This document shows, in pieces, positions 1-10,159 of a stretch of 64,000 nt of DNA. Origin of the DNA: Zingiber officinale (taxonomy: Eukaryota; Streptophyta; Magnoliopsida; Zingiberales; Zingiberaceae). The stretch is from assembly GCF_018446385.1 (NCBI RefSeq), contig NC_055994.1, forward strand, positions 32,696,368-32,760,367, read 5' to 3'. Position 1 is the stretch's first letter; the number at the start of each line of letters is the position of its first letter. The translations under genes and the position numbers were made by a program. The notes beneath the pieces were generated by a model. It did not search any database, had not been told where the DNA came from, and saw nothing but the letters and a program-made list of their open reading frames with translations.

Positions 1-329
1 TCACTTGGGTGATGCTCTAGTCATCCAAAATTGAGCTCACCCGAACTCAACTTCAGTCTTCTCCTCGAGTAGCCTTCCTCTCCGGCTTCTCGTCCTTCAG
101 ATCGCCGTGCGTGTCCTTCTCGTTTGTCGGTGTACTTTTCCACAGCACTTCGTCGTTCGGATACACCGAGCTCATTGACTCCCTTCCTGTGCCATCCTTC
201 TCGCTGACTGTGTCTTTCACTCAACTTCTTGTGTTCTTAAGCTCCTGCACACTTAGACACAAGGATCAAACGTAACATGACCTAACTAAACTTGGTTGAC
301 CATATCAAAACTACTCCGGGGTACCTACA
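1..329 (-). repeat. LTR fragment related to LTR D, cut by the window edge
   Basis: Read on the minus strand from 329 this matches the first ~330 bp of LTR D (4780-5692): TGTAGGTACC..., then a GTCAACCAAG motif, a 'TTTGATCC(T/C)TGTGTCT' block and the same order of short GC-rich blocks. It starts with TG at 329 and abuts the LINE relic, so it probably inserted into that LINE. The rest of the element lies outside the window, so solo or full-length status is unknown. Confidence 0.7.
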
Positions 330-2090
330 ATTTGTGGGTATCGAATGATCCTCCATACTTGCTTCGCTAATAGCGCTTGGTTACGTTAAAGGGATTAATC
401 TCTGGAATCTCATACCTTCGTCCCATTTTAGTAGGCAAAATGATGTTTACTTTTTCCGTTGCATTTGCTTTTTTCCATCATTCATCCCCCTACCAAAAGT
501 TTGCGCACTCCATTTCAATCTCCTCACAGATTGATGTTAGTATTCAGAAGCAAGACATAGCATAAGAAGAATAGCATGTAATATTGATTTAATAAGCACT
601 TCTTTCCCTCCCACAAAATATATTTTGTGCCCCCAACTCTGTACTCGTTTGAGCACTCTCTCCTTTATATACGAAAATTGTAGTTTCTTACTGCACATTG
701 AAAAGGTTGGGAGTCTTAAATACATCTCATGATCTTGGACCATGGCTATGGAAAAAATCCCTTTGATTGCCTCGATATCTATCAATAGAACATTTGAACT
801 TAAAGAGAGTACAAACTTCTCAAAATTGATTAACTGTCTGAAGCGTTTTCATACTGATGCAAATAGTCCTGGATATTGGCACCATCGTATGTTTTCACTA
901 TGGAAAAAAATAAGCCGTTGTCAATGAAGAATAGATGGGATATGGTTGGGCAGGAACTAGCAATTCATATTCCCTGGAAGGCCTGATGAGACTCTAAAGC
1001 CATGAGCATAGATGACAAGCCTTGTGCATATATCACAAATAGATAGGGGATAAGGGAATTGTAGTGATATGATTACGCTAACACGGTAATCTAATCTATA
1101 ATTGCACCAATAAATGACGAGCATGCAATAAACGATAATAAGAGTAAGGTTAAGAATTTGTGTATCTCCGGTTGAAGCGTCGGGCTTGCCGACTGTCTTT
1201 AGAGAATTTATTGTCGCTCACGGTGCAGAGGCTCTCCGGCAAAATTTGACAACCGCTCGCGTCGTCCGTACGTGCACTCCAAGACGAACGCCGCACTCAG
1301 ACTCAACCTCAAATCGTAGAAACCAAGCCTCAGAACTCGGGAAGAAGAAAGGAGAAAGCAGAGAGCAAAGGAATGCTTTGCTTTTTAGTGAGTTGAGAAG
1401 GAAGTGAGGCAGTGTATTTATACACTTGAAGCAGTGCACAGGAACCAAAGTGTACGCAGGTGCGTCTCTTCGCTTTCTCAGATGCGAACCAAATCACGCG
1501 GACAGATACCATCAGGTGTGAACCGGGCCGCCCGTAAGTGCGAGGCCCACGAGTTGGGGATTTGCACCCCTCCTGCGCGCGATGTTCGCGTGCGACGTTG
1601 CGTGTGTCGCGCCTAGTTTATGGATTTCCGGTTCGAACTCCCCTGAAACCACCTGATTTGGGCTCGGCCCACGCATGCGTGTATGTCCCCTTAATTTTGC
1701 TAAGCATGGATGGAAGGACTCCATATATAAAGTCTTTCAACCTTTCTTTTCTTAACAATGTGGGACTAAAAGCTTACACTTATGCATTACCAAAAGCAAA
1801 GGGAATAATGTGAATTAAAACTCAACAGGAACCCCTATTGTAGCTCTATCTGTGGTTGAACCGATCCAAACACTTTCTATTTAATATAAAGTTATACTGC
1901 ACATTGGTCACACAGTTCCTAATCTTACTATAATTCAAATATCAGTAAATCCCAATTTAGTCATTATCACCTTTAGAAACGATCATTTGATGCAATCATA
2001 TGCTTTGCTTATATCCAATTTTAATACCGCAGAGCTCCATTTTCTTGTCTGTGACTTCTCATCTAGTGAACACATTCAAATCCAAATAAA
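330..2090 (-). pseudogene. LINE-1-type non-LTR retrotransposon reverse transcriptase relic
   Basis: Minus-strand conceptual translation gives RT blocks in the usual plant L1 order: LKLDISKAYD (about 2000-2030), a CVTNVQYNFILN block (about 1890-1930), then PLIPYLFVIYAQGLSS (about 1010-1055), ISHLFFIDN (about 900-945), YLRLPTF (about 700), FSYIKERVLKRVQSW and GKEVLIKSILHAI (about 590-670), and CEEIEMECANFW (about 505-540). It is dead: stops and frameshifts are scattered, and the catalytic F/Y-A-D-D box reads F-I-D-N. A solo LTR (1060-1827) interrupts the RT between the CVTNV and PYLF blocks, and the left LTR fragment ends the relic at 329. Endonuclease and ORF1 were not seen. Confidence 0.8.
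1060..1827 (-). mobile_element. Solo LTR inserted in the LINE relic
   Basis: On the minus strand it starts TGTTGAGTTT at 1827 and ends CACTACA at 1060, 768 bp. Flanks GGAAT (1055-1059) and GGAAC (1828-1832) form a 5-bp target duplication with one mismatch. The LINE reading continues across the removed LTR (RQG-type block on one side, PLIPYLF on the other), which supports both ends. A TATA-like GTATAAATAC lies on the minus strand near 1414-1426, followed by a pyrimidine-rich stretch as expected for U3/R. No internal domain, primer site or second LTR is present. Superfamily not assigned. Confidence 0.7.
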
Positions 2091-2439
2091 ATATTATCAA
2101 TAATAAGGTAGTTGGAGGCAAAGATGAGTTGAAAATGCGGTTATTTATTATAATATCTCTTGATAAAACTACGGTAAATTATTCAAAATTATTTATTTAA
2201 ATATTGATCAAAATTCTTCAAAATATTTTAAATTGGATCAAAATTGATTAAATCTTATTAGAAAAGCATTGACAAAACTATTATAATTGGGATAGTTTAT
2301 AAATTACTACAAAATGAGATAGTTTATCTAATTACTCGGAGTAATTTTGTCAGCCAAAGCTGAGTAAATTGCTCTAAGTTGAGTAATTTTGACCAAAATT
2401 GCTCCACAATCAAATGCTTCTTTATTATATTATTATTAG

Positions 2440-2628
2440 TCTCCGGGATTATGATTTCATGATAGGATATTTAAGTTGTCATTCAGATAGTTATAATTTA
2501 AATCTCAACTATAATGTATTTGTAGAAAATTTTCTTTCAAATGAGGGTACAATCAAAGGATGTTGAACTTCTGGATTAACCGTCACGTGCGCTTCTCGAT
2601 TTATTTTGATGATCAATGAAAAACTTTA
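2440..2628 (+). mobile_element. SINE relic, family S1 copy 1
   Basis: This stretch aligns end to end with the reverse complement of 24137-24343. Shared blocks are GATAGGATATT(T/C)AAGTT, TTGTAGAAA or TTATAGAAA, ACAATCAAAGGAT and GCGCTTC followed by GATTTA and GATGA(T/C)C(A/G)AT. The better copy at 24137 has a B-box-like GGTTCGATCC. This copy has decayed there. Its tail AAAAACTTTAAT marks the 3' end. No clear target duplication was found. Confidence 0.6.
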
Positions 2629-2801
2629 ATAAACTGGATCAATCATCATAAAAATAAAAGACTAATTGAGATTATTATTATTTTTATTATATTATTATTA
2701 TCTAAGAAACCGTTATTTAGACACAGCAATCCCGTTGGAGGTATAAAAGTACTAGAGAATTAATCAAAGATGTTAAGTGACACAAGGTTGGAAAATTAAA
2801 T

Positions 2802-2953
2802 ATTACAAATAAACATAGTCTAATAGGATAAACAATTTATTTAAGTAGACTAGATGGACCGAGTAAATTCAACCAATAATATCACAAATAAACATAGTCT
2901 AATAAGATAAACACTTTATTTCAGTAGACTAGATGGACCGTGTAAATCCAACC
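2802..2953. repeat. Tandem duplication of a ~73-bp unit
   Basis: Copies at 2802-2874 and 2881-2953 share ACAAATAAACATAGTC..., a TAGACTAGATGGACCG core and an ATTCAACC/ATCCAACC end, with a few substitutions. No coding signal. Confidence 0.85.
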
Positions 2954-2996
2954 TTTGATAGGTTGGATGGATAGAGAAGATAGAACAAATATAGTT

Positions 2997-3639
2997 AGGG
3001 CTGTAAATAAATCAAGCGTTCGTGAATAAGTTTGGTGTTCGGCTTAATAAGAACTTGTTTATGTTCGTTCAATATACATTAGACTAATTAAACAAACAAC
3101 CTTGAACAGCTCGTTACGCTAAACAAACAAGCTTGAACACATATGTGTTCAGCTCGTTAACGTTCGTGAACAACGTTCGTGAACAATGTTCGTGAACAAC
3201 GTCGTGAACAATATTCACGGACCATATTTATTAATAAAATTCTTTTCAATATGCTAAATAAATAAATAAAATAAAATAAAATAAAATAAAATAAATAAAT
3301 TTAAACGATCAATCTTAATAACTAATCAAACAATTAAAAGTTTCAAACAATCAAACAAGCTTGAATTGAGAGCTTGATAACATCTAAACGAACCAAGCTT
3401 AAATCAAGCTCAAGCCAAGCTCGAACCAAGCTCAAGCCAAGCTTGAATTAAGAGCTTGATAACATCTAAACAAAACAAGCTCAAGCCAAGCTTCAAACAA
3501 GCTCAAGGTCATAGACAATAAACCAAGCCAAGCTTAAACACGTATCTCAAAAGCTTGGTTCATTTTAAGCTCGGCTCGGCTCGATTATCTTATCAAATAA
3601 GCTTAAACACCCTAAAGATCGGCTCGTTTCCAGCCCTTT
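2997..3639. mobile_element. Non-autonomous hAT-like element
   Basis: Flanked by a perfect 8-bp direct repeat ATATAGTT (2989-2996 and 3640-3647). The ends are inverted: AGGGCTGTAAA on the left, and the reverse complement of the right end reads AAAGGGCTGGAAA. An 8-bp duplication plus ends near (C/T)AGGG is the hAT superfamily pattern. The interior has no transposase; it holds degenerate repeats of GTTCGTGAACAA (about 3160-3220), a TAAAA-type simple repeat (3254-3300) and many copies of CAAGCTTGAA / CAAGCTCAAGCC words (3350-3540). Length 643 bp. Confidence 0.75.
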
Positions 3640-3734
3640 ATATAGTTAGTTAAACAATATATATTTTTCTAAAGGAACATATTTTAATATAACAAAGCCT
3701 TTTTTTACATTATTCTATTATATATATATATATA

Positions 3735-3794
<60 letters not shown>

Positions 3795-4779
3795 CTTGAA
3801 AAATAATAATATTAGTCGTTATCAATTAATTAAATACAATATTAATATCTAAACACTTTTAAGAATTTTTTTCTCCTATCTATTTTCCACTCTAATCATT
3901 CATTTTGTAACATCATTATCATTTAACTCAATAAATTCATTTTATTGTCATCATCTATAATAGTATAATAGTCTTGCATTTGTCATTTATTGTCAATATT
4001 AGATGTAGAAGTAGAACTCAAAAGATTTAATTAATTAATTAATTAATTAATTATACCATTATCAAAGAAATGAATCAACAATATCAATTTGATATCTTAT
4101 ATAGACACAATTGTCTTCTTCCAATTCCATTTAACTAAATAATATGAATAAAATAACGAATATACATATACACATGCAATGATACGCTTGTTGAAATTTT
4201 TTAAAATGAAATAAATAAATAAATACTCAGGGTGTGCGCGTAAGAGGTGCAATATATCAAAACTTATATATACACCTACAATTTGTGAGCACATATACAT
4301 TTCTTTGAGGGTATTTTATAATTGTTTTTAGTTTTAATAATATAATCTAAATCTTAAATCTTAAATCTTAAATTTAAACCCTAAGCTCTAAAAAAATATG
4401 CTGATAAGGTGTGCACCATTAGATGTGTACAATGGAGAAGCCAGCCCTACTGATCTAGCTAAACCTTGGCGGTGGGCTACGGGCGCTAATGCCTACGCGT
4501 CACTTTGAGCTACTTTCCATTGTCTCTCATTATTTTTTCTTTCCCATCGTAAATCCAAGTTTTTTTTCCTTCTCACTATAGTTGGGCCCTTGGGTTGCAA
4601 CATGGGTAATTGTTAATGTGGCTTTGCCCGTGAGTATATATATATATATATATATATTATATCGATTGCTTGTCCACGACTGAGTGAGCGAGGCACCTAT
4701 ATATATACTGCCACATAGGCACACTTCCTCAAGCGTGCACATGGATACACATCGGAGGATGTACAACATATCAAGTTTT
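3640..4779. other. AT-rich non-coding spacer with microsatellites
   Basis: No gene supported. Contains an (AT)n tract at about 3719-3791, an (AATT)n tract at 4027-4052 and a short (TA)n tract at 4634-4656. The short open frames here run through low-complexity sequence and have no recognisable domain. Confidence 0.7.
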
Positions 4780-5692
4780 TGTTAGATCCCGTGGTTGTTT
4801 TGATGTGATCAACCAAGTTAGTTAGGTCCTGCTTTGTGTTTGATCCCTGTGTCTGAGTGTGCAGGAGCATAGGAGCGCAGGAAGTCGAGCGGAAAACGCA
4901 GCTAGCGAGAAGGACGACACAGGAAGGAAACTGACGGGCTCGGTGCGTCCGAAGGACGAGAGAGCTGCGGAAGAGTACACCGGTGGCCGAGAAGAACGTG
5001 CGCGACCGAGAGACGTAAAGCCGGGACGGAAGACTGCTCGAGGAGAAGGCCAGAAACTGGGTTCGGGTGAGCCCTATTTCGGTTGGCCGGGATCATCCAA
5101 AAGGACGGAACTTCGAAAGTTGAAGCAAAGAAGAAAACGAGCTGGAAATGAAGCTTAAGGCGCCTTCATCATGGCTTGAAGGTGCCTTCACCTTGAAGGC
5201 GCCTTCAAGGTTTGATGAAAGCGCCTTCAAGGCTTGATGAAAGCGCCTTCATCTGGTCAAAATGACCGTTTGCGCTGCGGATAGAGTTCTATCCACTCAC
5301 TCCCTTGGAGGCGCCTTGGACCTCAGTTGGAGGCGCCTTAGACCCTCGGGATAGAATTTCCAGAGGCTATTTAAAGGTCCCTGGAGTTAGGAATTATTCA
5401 TCAATTCAATCATCAACTCTGTATTCATTCCTAGCAACTAGTGAGCGCTCTAAGTATATAAAAAAGACTTCGCCGCCTACAGTGAAGGAGACTCTGCTAG
5501 TGCGATTTTCAACCGCCTTGGATTAACAACCCCCTGGATTGTAACCAAGTTAAAATTCTGTCTCTCTTCTATTTCTGCTTTTTTATTTTTATTATTATTG
5601 TTGCTATCTGTTTGAGTTGAAAGACGAAGAGGGTATACTTTTATTTTCTCAGGTAATTCACCCCCCTCTTGTCGGCTTCAGCTGCACTAACA
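4780..5692 (+). mobile_element. Solo LTR D (palindrome-LTR family, GGCGCC word)
   Basis: Starts TGTTAGATCC and ends GCTGCACTAACA, 913 bp. Only TTTT is shared by the two flanks, so the target duplication is weak. From 5157 to 5340 it carries paired palindromes of the type GAAGGCGCCTTC and GGAGGCGCC. A TATA-like TATTTAAAG follows at 5368-5376. The 3' end carries AATTCACCCCCCTCTTG, the same motif seen near the 3' ends of LTRs A, B and C. No internal region or second LTR in the same orientation is next to it. The open frame at 4859-5158 is part of this LTR and is not supported as a gene. Confidence 0.75.
5368..5376 (+). promoter_or_regulatory. TATA-like box of LTR D
   Basis: TATTTAAAG lies about 28 bp after the last palindrome of the LTR D cluster. 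Position within the LTR fits the U3/R boundary. Confidence 0.5.
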
Positions 5693-5711
5693 TTTTTTAT
5701 ATATAGGGATT

Positions 5712-5841
5712 TGATATGATGCTCACCTCCTTGTGCATGATTCATGCACAACTCTTAGCATTTCCGGGTGCTTAGATCACTTTTGGACACCCTATGTAGG
5801 TTGGCCATCTCAATAGAACATGAGAGGTGAGCATCATATCA
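5712..5841. mobile_element. Short inverted-repeat element (MITE-like)
   Basis: A perfect 18-bp inverted repeat TGATATGATGCTCACCTC (5712-5729) and its complement (5824-5841) bounds 130 bp. The interior is non-coding. No convincing target duplication, so the superfamily is open. It lies 20 bp downstream of solo LTR D. Confidence 0.6.
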
Positions 5842-6400
5842 TTACATATATATGCTGTAGGACTCCTGCTGTGCGACTATGCATAATTTTCATTGTAGCA
5901 TATTTTTTTTCAAAAGGAAAATTTACTGTAGCAGTGACAGATGTGAAATCTATGTTGTAGTAGATATAGAACCGTAGCTACTATAACATGATTGTAATTT
6001 GTTTAATTACGTTATAGCAGTTATGAGTTTGTAGCTGCTACAACATAGACTTAATATTGTAATAACTACGAACTCGTAGCTACTAATTGAACAAATTACA
6101 ACTATTGTAGCAGGTATAGTTCTATAGTTGTTACAATATAAATTTAACGTTGTATTAAATACAGACTCGTAACTACTACAACGTGATTCATTTTTACAAA
6201 TCAATGTCAAGGTGGATGGTGCTGATTTAATACCAATGTCATATTGGTGTTGATTTCTAAAAGTTAATACCATTTTAGTACTAATTTATAAAAAATCAAT
6301 GCTACCTTATATACAATTAAAGAAGAGAAAATAGAATTATTGTAAGTAGATGAAAGAGAAAAATAAAAAATTATATTTTAACCTCATGATCGTCCACGTT
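5842..6400. repeat. Dyad-rich repeat built on GTAGCTGCTACAAC-like words
   Basis: At least five alternating direct and inverted copies of words such as TGTAGCTGCTACAAC, GTAGCTACTATAAC and GTTGTAGTAG occur between 5930 and 6190. This suggests a decayed non-autonomous DNA element. Minus-strand open frames here are by-products of the repeat. Confidence 0.5.
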
Positions 6401-6649
6401 AATTCCTGGTCAAATCAAATTGAATCAAACAAATGATTCGCGATCTGGACCAGGTCTGGTCCATCAGCGGTTCCGTGAGCCCTCCCCCCGGCCGTGCCTT
6501 TTCTGTGGCGGAAGCAAGAAGATGGCGAACAGCGATATGTGACGCTCGCCATTCTCGCAATCACGATCACAGGCACAGATCCGGTGATGTAATCTAGCGA
6601 TCCCAAGTTGCCAATTTGTTGTTTAAAAATATGCATCAGAATCCAACAC

Positions 6650-6793
6650 GCATCCGAGTCACTATTTTAACCTGGTCAATCGCCCTCTCTGCCTCTCTGT
6701 CCCCCCAGATTCGTTTCCACGAACCTTGAGAGAAAATTCGGAGTCGCTGCTCCGATTGCGCGCCATCTCAGCTTCACGCTTTCCGTCTTCAGG
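6650..6793 (+). other. Candidate untranslated leader exon of the PP2C gene
   Basis: A unique, pyrimidine-rich, GC-moderate stretch (CCCTCTCTGCCTCTCTGTCC...) ends in CTTCAGGTG followed by GTGAGATCC, a good splice donor context, then a T-rich run. It is unlike the repeats around it. The PP2C coding exon starts after a TTTGCAG acceptor at 21455 with non-coding sequence before its first ATG, so an upstream leader exon must exist somewhere. This is the only candidate I see on the plus strand. It would imply a ~14.7-kb leader intron holding the chromovirus. Inference only. Confidence 0.3.
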
Positions 6794-8251
6794 TGGTGAG
6801 ATCCTCGTTGGGTTTTTTTTTTTTTTTTAAATTAAATGTTGCGGCATTAGTTGTTGATTTATTGATGCCTGGATTTATCGTCGTCATGTCGAGACAGTGG
6901 AATCCGATTCGGGGGTCTGACACGGCTAATCGGATAAGATTTGATCGGGTTTCTGGTTTTGCAGTTCTCGGATTTGCCATATTTATCCATCGGGAGATCG
7001 ATCGAAGGATGGATTGAGGGGGGCGTCGCCGTCGTCTGATGATGTGTGGGATTTGAGTTGATGGAAACAGCGGTATGGATCTTGATCTTGGTCGGTTTTC
7101 TGTTCCGGTTTTGGAATCTGTTCTTGTTCGTTTCCCTTTTTCGGCTTTTCCCCTTTTTTTCTTCGTACCTTTTGACTCTCATTTTTTTTTTTATTATTGC
7201 GGAAGGTGTGTGCAAAGAACAGATTGAGTACTGGGGGTGTTTTACCTCGACCTTACTCGTGGGTTCTTTCATTGAGTAGAAGACCTCCTTTTGGTTGGCA
7301 GGTAAATAGTTGCTTCTTGTTTCTCTTGATCTCGCTTCCATTGCAGTTGCAGGCCTCTCTCTTGCTCTCACCTTAGAAAAAATATATATTACACATTTTG
7401 ATATCATCAATATCAAATTTTGGCACGGCACAATTCTTATACGGGATTTTGATTCACCCTCTGATGTCAAGTTGATGTCATTTACTTGCTTTTGGTTGAA
7501 GCTAGAGCCACCCTTGCCACGTGTTGATAGAAATCGGTTTATTAATCAAATATGTAAGAGTCTTTTGTTTCTCTTGTACTCTGGATTGAAAATTATCAAT
7601 TGTTAGCTTAAGGATATATGAATTACACAGCTTCGTTTATTGTAGTGAAAATAGACATCTGTATGCTATGGAGAATAAGGAAAGTAAATACTGACATTGT
7701 TTTGGTCAAATTATGAGATGAACAGTGTAAAAAGGAAGAGCAAGGTATTGAGTCCATATTCAATCTGCATCCAGATTTGTAGTACATGGTGCCATGTAGC
7801 TCTGTTGCATGAGGCTAATAGAGTTTTGAGATACATTATATGATTGATAACTCAATGTAAAATTTCTAGTTAATTTGGTAAAACAGCAATCTTGTTTTTG
7901 GATAGCTGAAGTTTAGTACATAAAGGAACTGACATGCGGATGCATTCTCACAAGTTTTAAGTAAACAGGAAGTCCTTTTGAAGGGAGGAATGGAGATTTG
8001 CCTATCCTGATATATAAAGGTAAAGATATGCACATGTGGTATACTGGATACAAGAATGTTCAAGGTGCTTCCATGAAGGAGGCTACAAAATTAGTTGCAA
8101 TATGTACCATAATCTCTCCAAGGCTTTGACATCTTTAAGAGACAAGAATATCTCTTTTAGATTCCTTAAATTCCCTTTGTAGATGCAATTATTTCATTCC
8201 ATCCAAATTGTCCAAGCCCAAGCTAGTCTTGTTATAATCCAATTGGATAAT
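6794..8251. other. Unassigned, mostly unique non-coding sequence
   Basis: T-rich runs, occasional CAG acceptor-like sites (for example TTGCAGTTGCAG near 7342) and no conserved protein domain in any frame. The 203-residue minus-strand frame at 6859-7470 is basic and low-complexity and has no family match I recognise. It could be intron sequence of the PP2C gene. Confidence 0.4.
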
Positions 8252-8985
8252 TGCTACATCAATGATTTTCGATGTCGCTTAGTCTCGATGTGAATGTGAA
8301 GCATCGACATTGGCATAATATTGAGTTAGCTAAGCATATAAATGGGTTGGCACATTGGGAGGATGTGTTTGAGGCAGCAAAGTGTTTGTGGCATTGGACT
8401 TGCTTGAGTTAACAAGTCCAAATTCGAATGAGGCTCGAATTAGGTTGATTGGGGACACCTGTGGGGCAAATTCTAAAAGCTTGGGGCGGTTACAAGGAAG
8501 TTGGGGACACTTGGCAGCCTTCCAAGACAAGTGACATTCAGACATCCTGCATGCATGTGGCGGTGACACCCGTCAGCATTTATGTGGCGGTGACACCCGT
8601 CAGCATTTAGTGAAGGCAGTTATGCATGACGGTTACTCGAATTCTGCAACCGTTGTTGTAATGTATTTCATTTATATGGGCCATGAATTGCACAAGGTAT
8701 GGACATTCAGAAGTGATGAGCCTTCTTGTGTGTAAGCCATTGGTAGATTTTTCCTCGTATTGTGAACTATCGTGTTAGTGCAAGGTTGGGCAGTGTAGTC
8801 TGTAAATCATGTATTGCTTTCGCTTCTGCCTATGCATGCTTGGTTCTTGCGAGTTGTATTCCTTGAAAACATAATCAAGCACAAGACATCAAAATGTGAA
8901 AGGGTGATAGGCTTGGTGTGCGAGTCTACCCGCACAAGGGTGAGAATATCTGCAATAATCTGTTGCGTTTCATAATCCTGTGACA
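8252..8985 (+). repeat. 5' LTR of the chromovirus
   Basis: Starts TGCTACATCAATG, ends CCTGTGACA, 734 bp. Compared with the 3' LTR it lacks about 40 bp after GAATGTGAAGCATCGA, where the 3' LTR has an extra GACGTGTGAGTGCC... segment. This looks like a deletion between short direct repeats. It contains a duplicated GTGGCGGTGACACCCGTCAG word near 8558-8607 that the 3' LTR has only once. Confidence 0.85.
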
Positions 8986-8987
8986 AT

Positions 8988-9000
8988 TGGTATCAAAGCC
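8988..9000 (+). promoter_or_regulatory. Primer-binding site of the chromovirus
   Basis: TGGTATCAAAGCC begins two bases after the 5' LTR. It is one base from the usual plant initiator tRNA-Met complement TGGTATCAGAGCC. Confidence 0.8.
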
Positions 9001-9008
9001 AAATTATT

Positions 9009-10090
9009 GTGGTTGCTATCGTTGATATTGCAGAAGATTCTAGCAATTCGTCTTCAAGTAACAATGCGGTGCGTGATCGCATTTTGGAACTTGAAATGAG
9101 ATTGCGACATGTGGAAGGATTACTCGGTGCTCCCTTGGGGTGCCCACTAGAATCGATGTGGCAACAAGTTGAGGGCTTGTTGTGTTCTGTTGAAAGCCAT
9201 GTTGGTTCTATTGCAGAACTAACAAAATTCGTGGAAAGGCGGACAACTTCTTTGGGCGAAGATCTCAAATCCAAGGTGGGAGGATTCGAGCTTGAGATGA
9301 ATTTATTGAAGAAGGCGGTTGGGGCTGGGTGAATGTCTCTTCTTCTTCATCAAAATTCAAAGTCCTTGAACCAATGGCATTCTCAAGAACTCCGTAGTGC
9401 CAAGGAACTCGAAAATTTCTCGTGGGTTATGGAGACTTATTTCAATGCAGCCAAAGTCTAATGTAGAAAAGGTGTCCATCATGAGAATGTATCTGTGTGG
9501 TGATGCCAAACTATGGTGGTTGGTTCGCCTATCAGATGATGCTAGTGCCAACAGAGAGAAGATAAGCACTTGAGATGCACTAAAAATGGAATTGAAGGAT
9601 CAATTCCTTCCTTGCAATACTTTGTGGCTTGCAAGGGATGCCCTTCGAAAGTTGAAACATATTGGATCCACGAGAGAGTATGTGAAGGAATTCAATTCCT
9701 TAATGTTAGATGTTTGTGACATGTTAGAGGAGGACAAACTGTTCAATTTCTTGGTTGGAATGCAACCTTGGGCCCAAGCAGAATTGAGACGCCAAGGGGT
9801 CAAGGATTTGCCTCCCACCATTGTTGTTGCCATTGATTGGTTGACTTTAAATCAATCAGTGTGCCGAGTTCCGAAACAAAGAAGCACATGGGCAAGGACA
9901 AGGAGAAGACAAAGTTTGTGAAATCTGAGAAGTTCAAGAAGAAGGTGTTGAATCGAAAAGATGGTGAAACTTTTGCCAAAGAAACAAAAGAAACGTCTGT
10001 GATAGACTGATTCAAAAGGGGATGCTTCATTTGTAATGGAGATCACAAAATGTGAGATTGTCCAAAGAGAGGAAAGTTGATGGAGTTGGT
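9009..10090 (+). pseudogene. Chromovirus gag, broken
   Basis: The first part (9009-9332) encodes a polar, helical N-terminus with a RDRILELEMRLRHVEGLL segment. After a frameshift the retrotransposon gag core follows with ISMQPKSNVEKVSI..., GDAKLWWLVR (about 9500-9530) and LKDQFLPCNTLWLARDALRKL (about 9590-9655). A CX2CX4HX4C zinc knuckle (CFICNGDHKM...DCPKRG) at about 10027-10075 contains an in-frame TGA at 10053 where a CGA arginine codon is expected, which is a CpG deamination-type change. Confidence 0.8.
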
Positions 10091-10159
10091 GGCGGAACAG
10101 GATCATGAAGCGAACGAGGAGGGACCTTCACGGGTCAATCCTTTGCAATTGTTAGGGCA

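Noticed and set aside
4859..5158. 99-residue basic frame as a host gene
   Set aside because: Lies fully inside LTR D and its relative at 1-329, and is not conserved in frame between them.
6859..7470. 203-residue minus-strand basic open frame
   Set aside because: Low complexity, Lys/Arg-rich, no family match, overlaps the candidate leader exon on the other strand.
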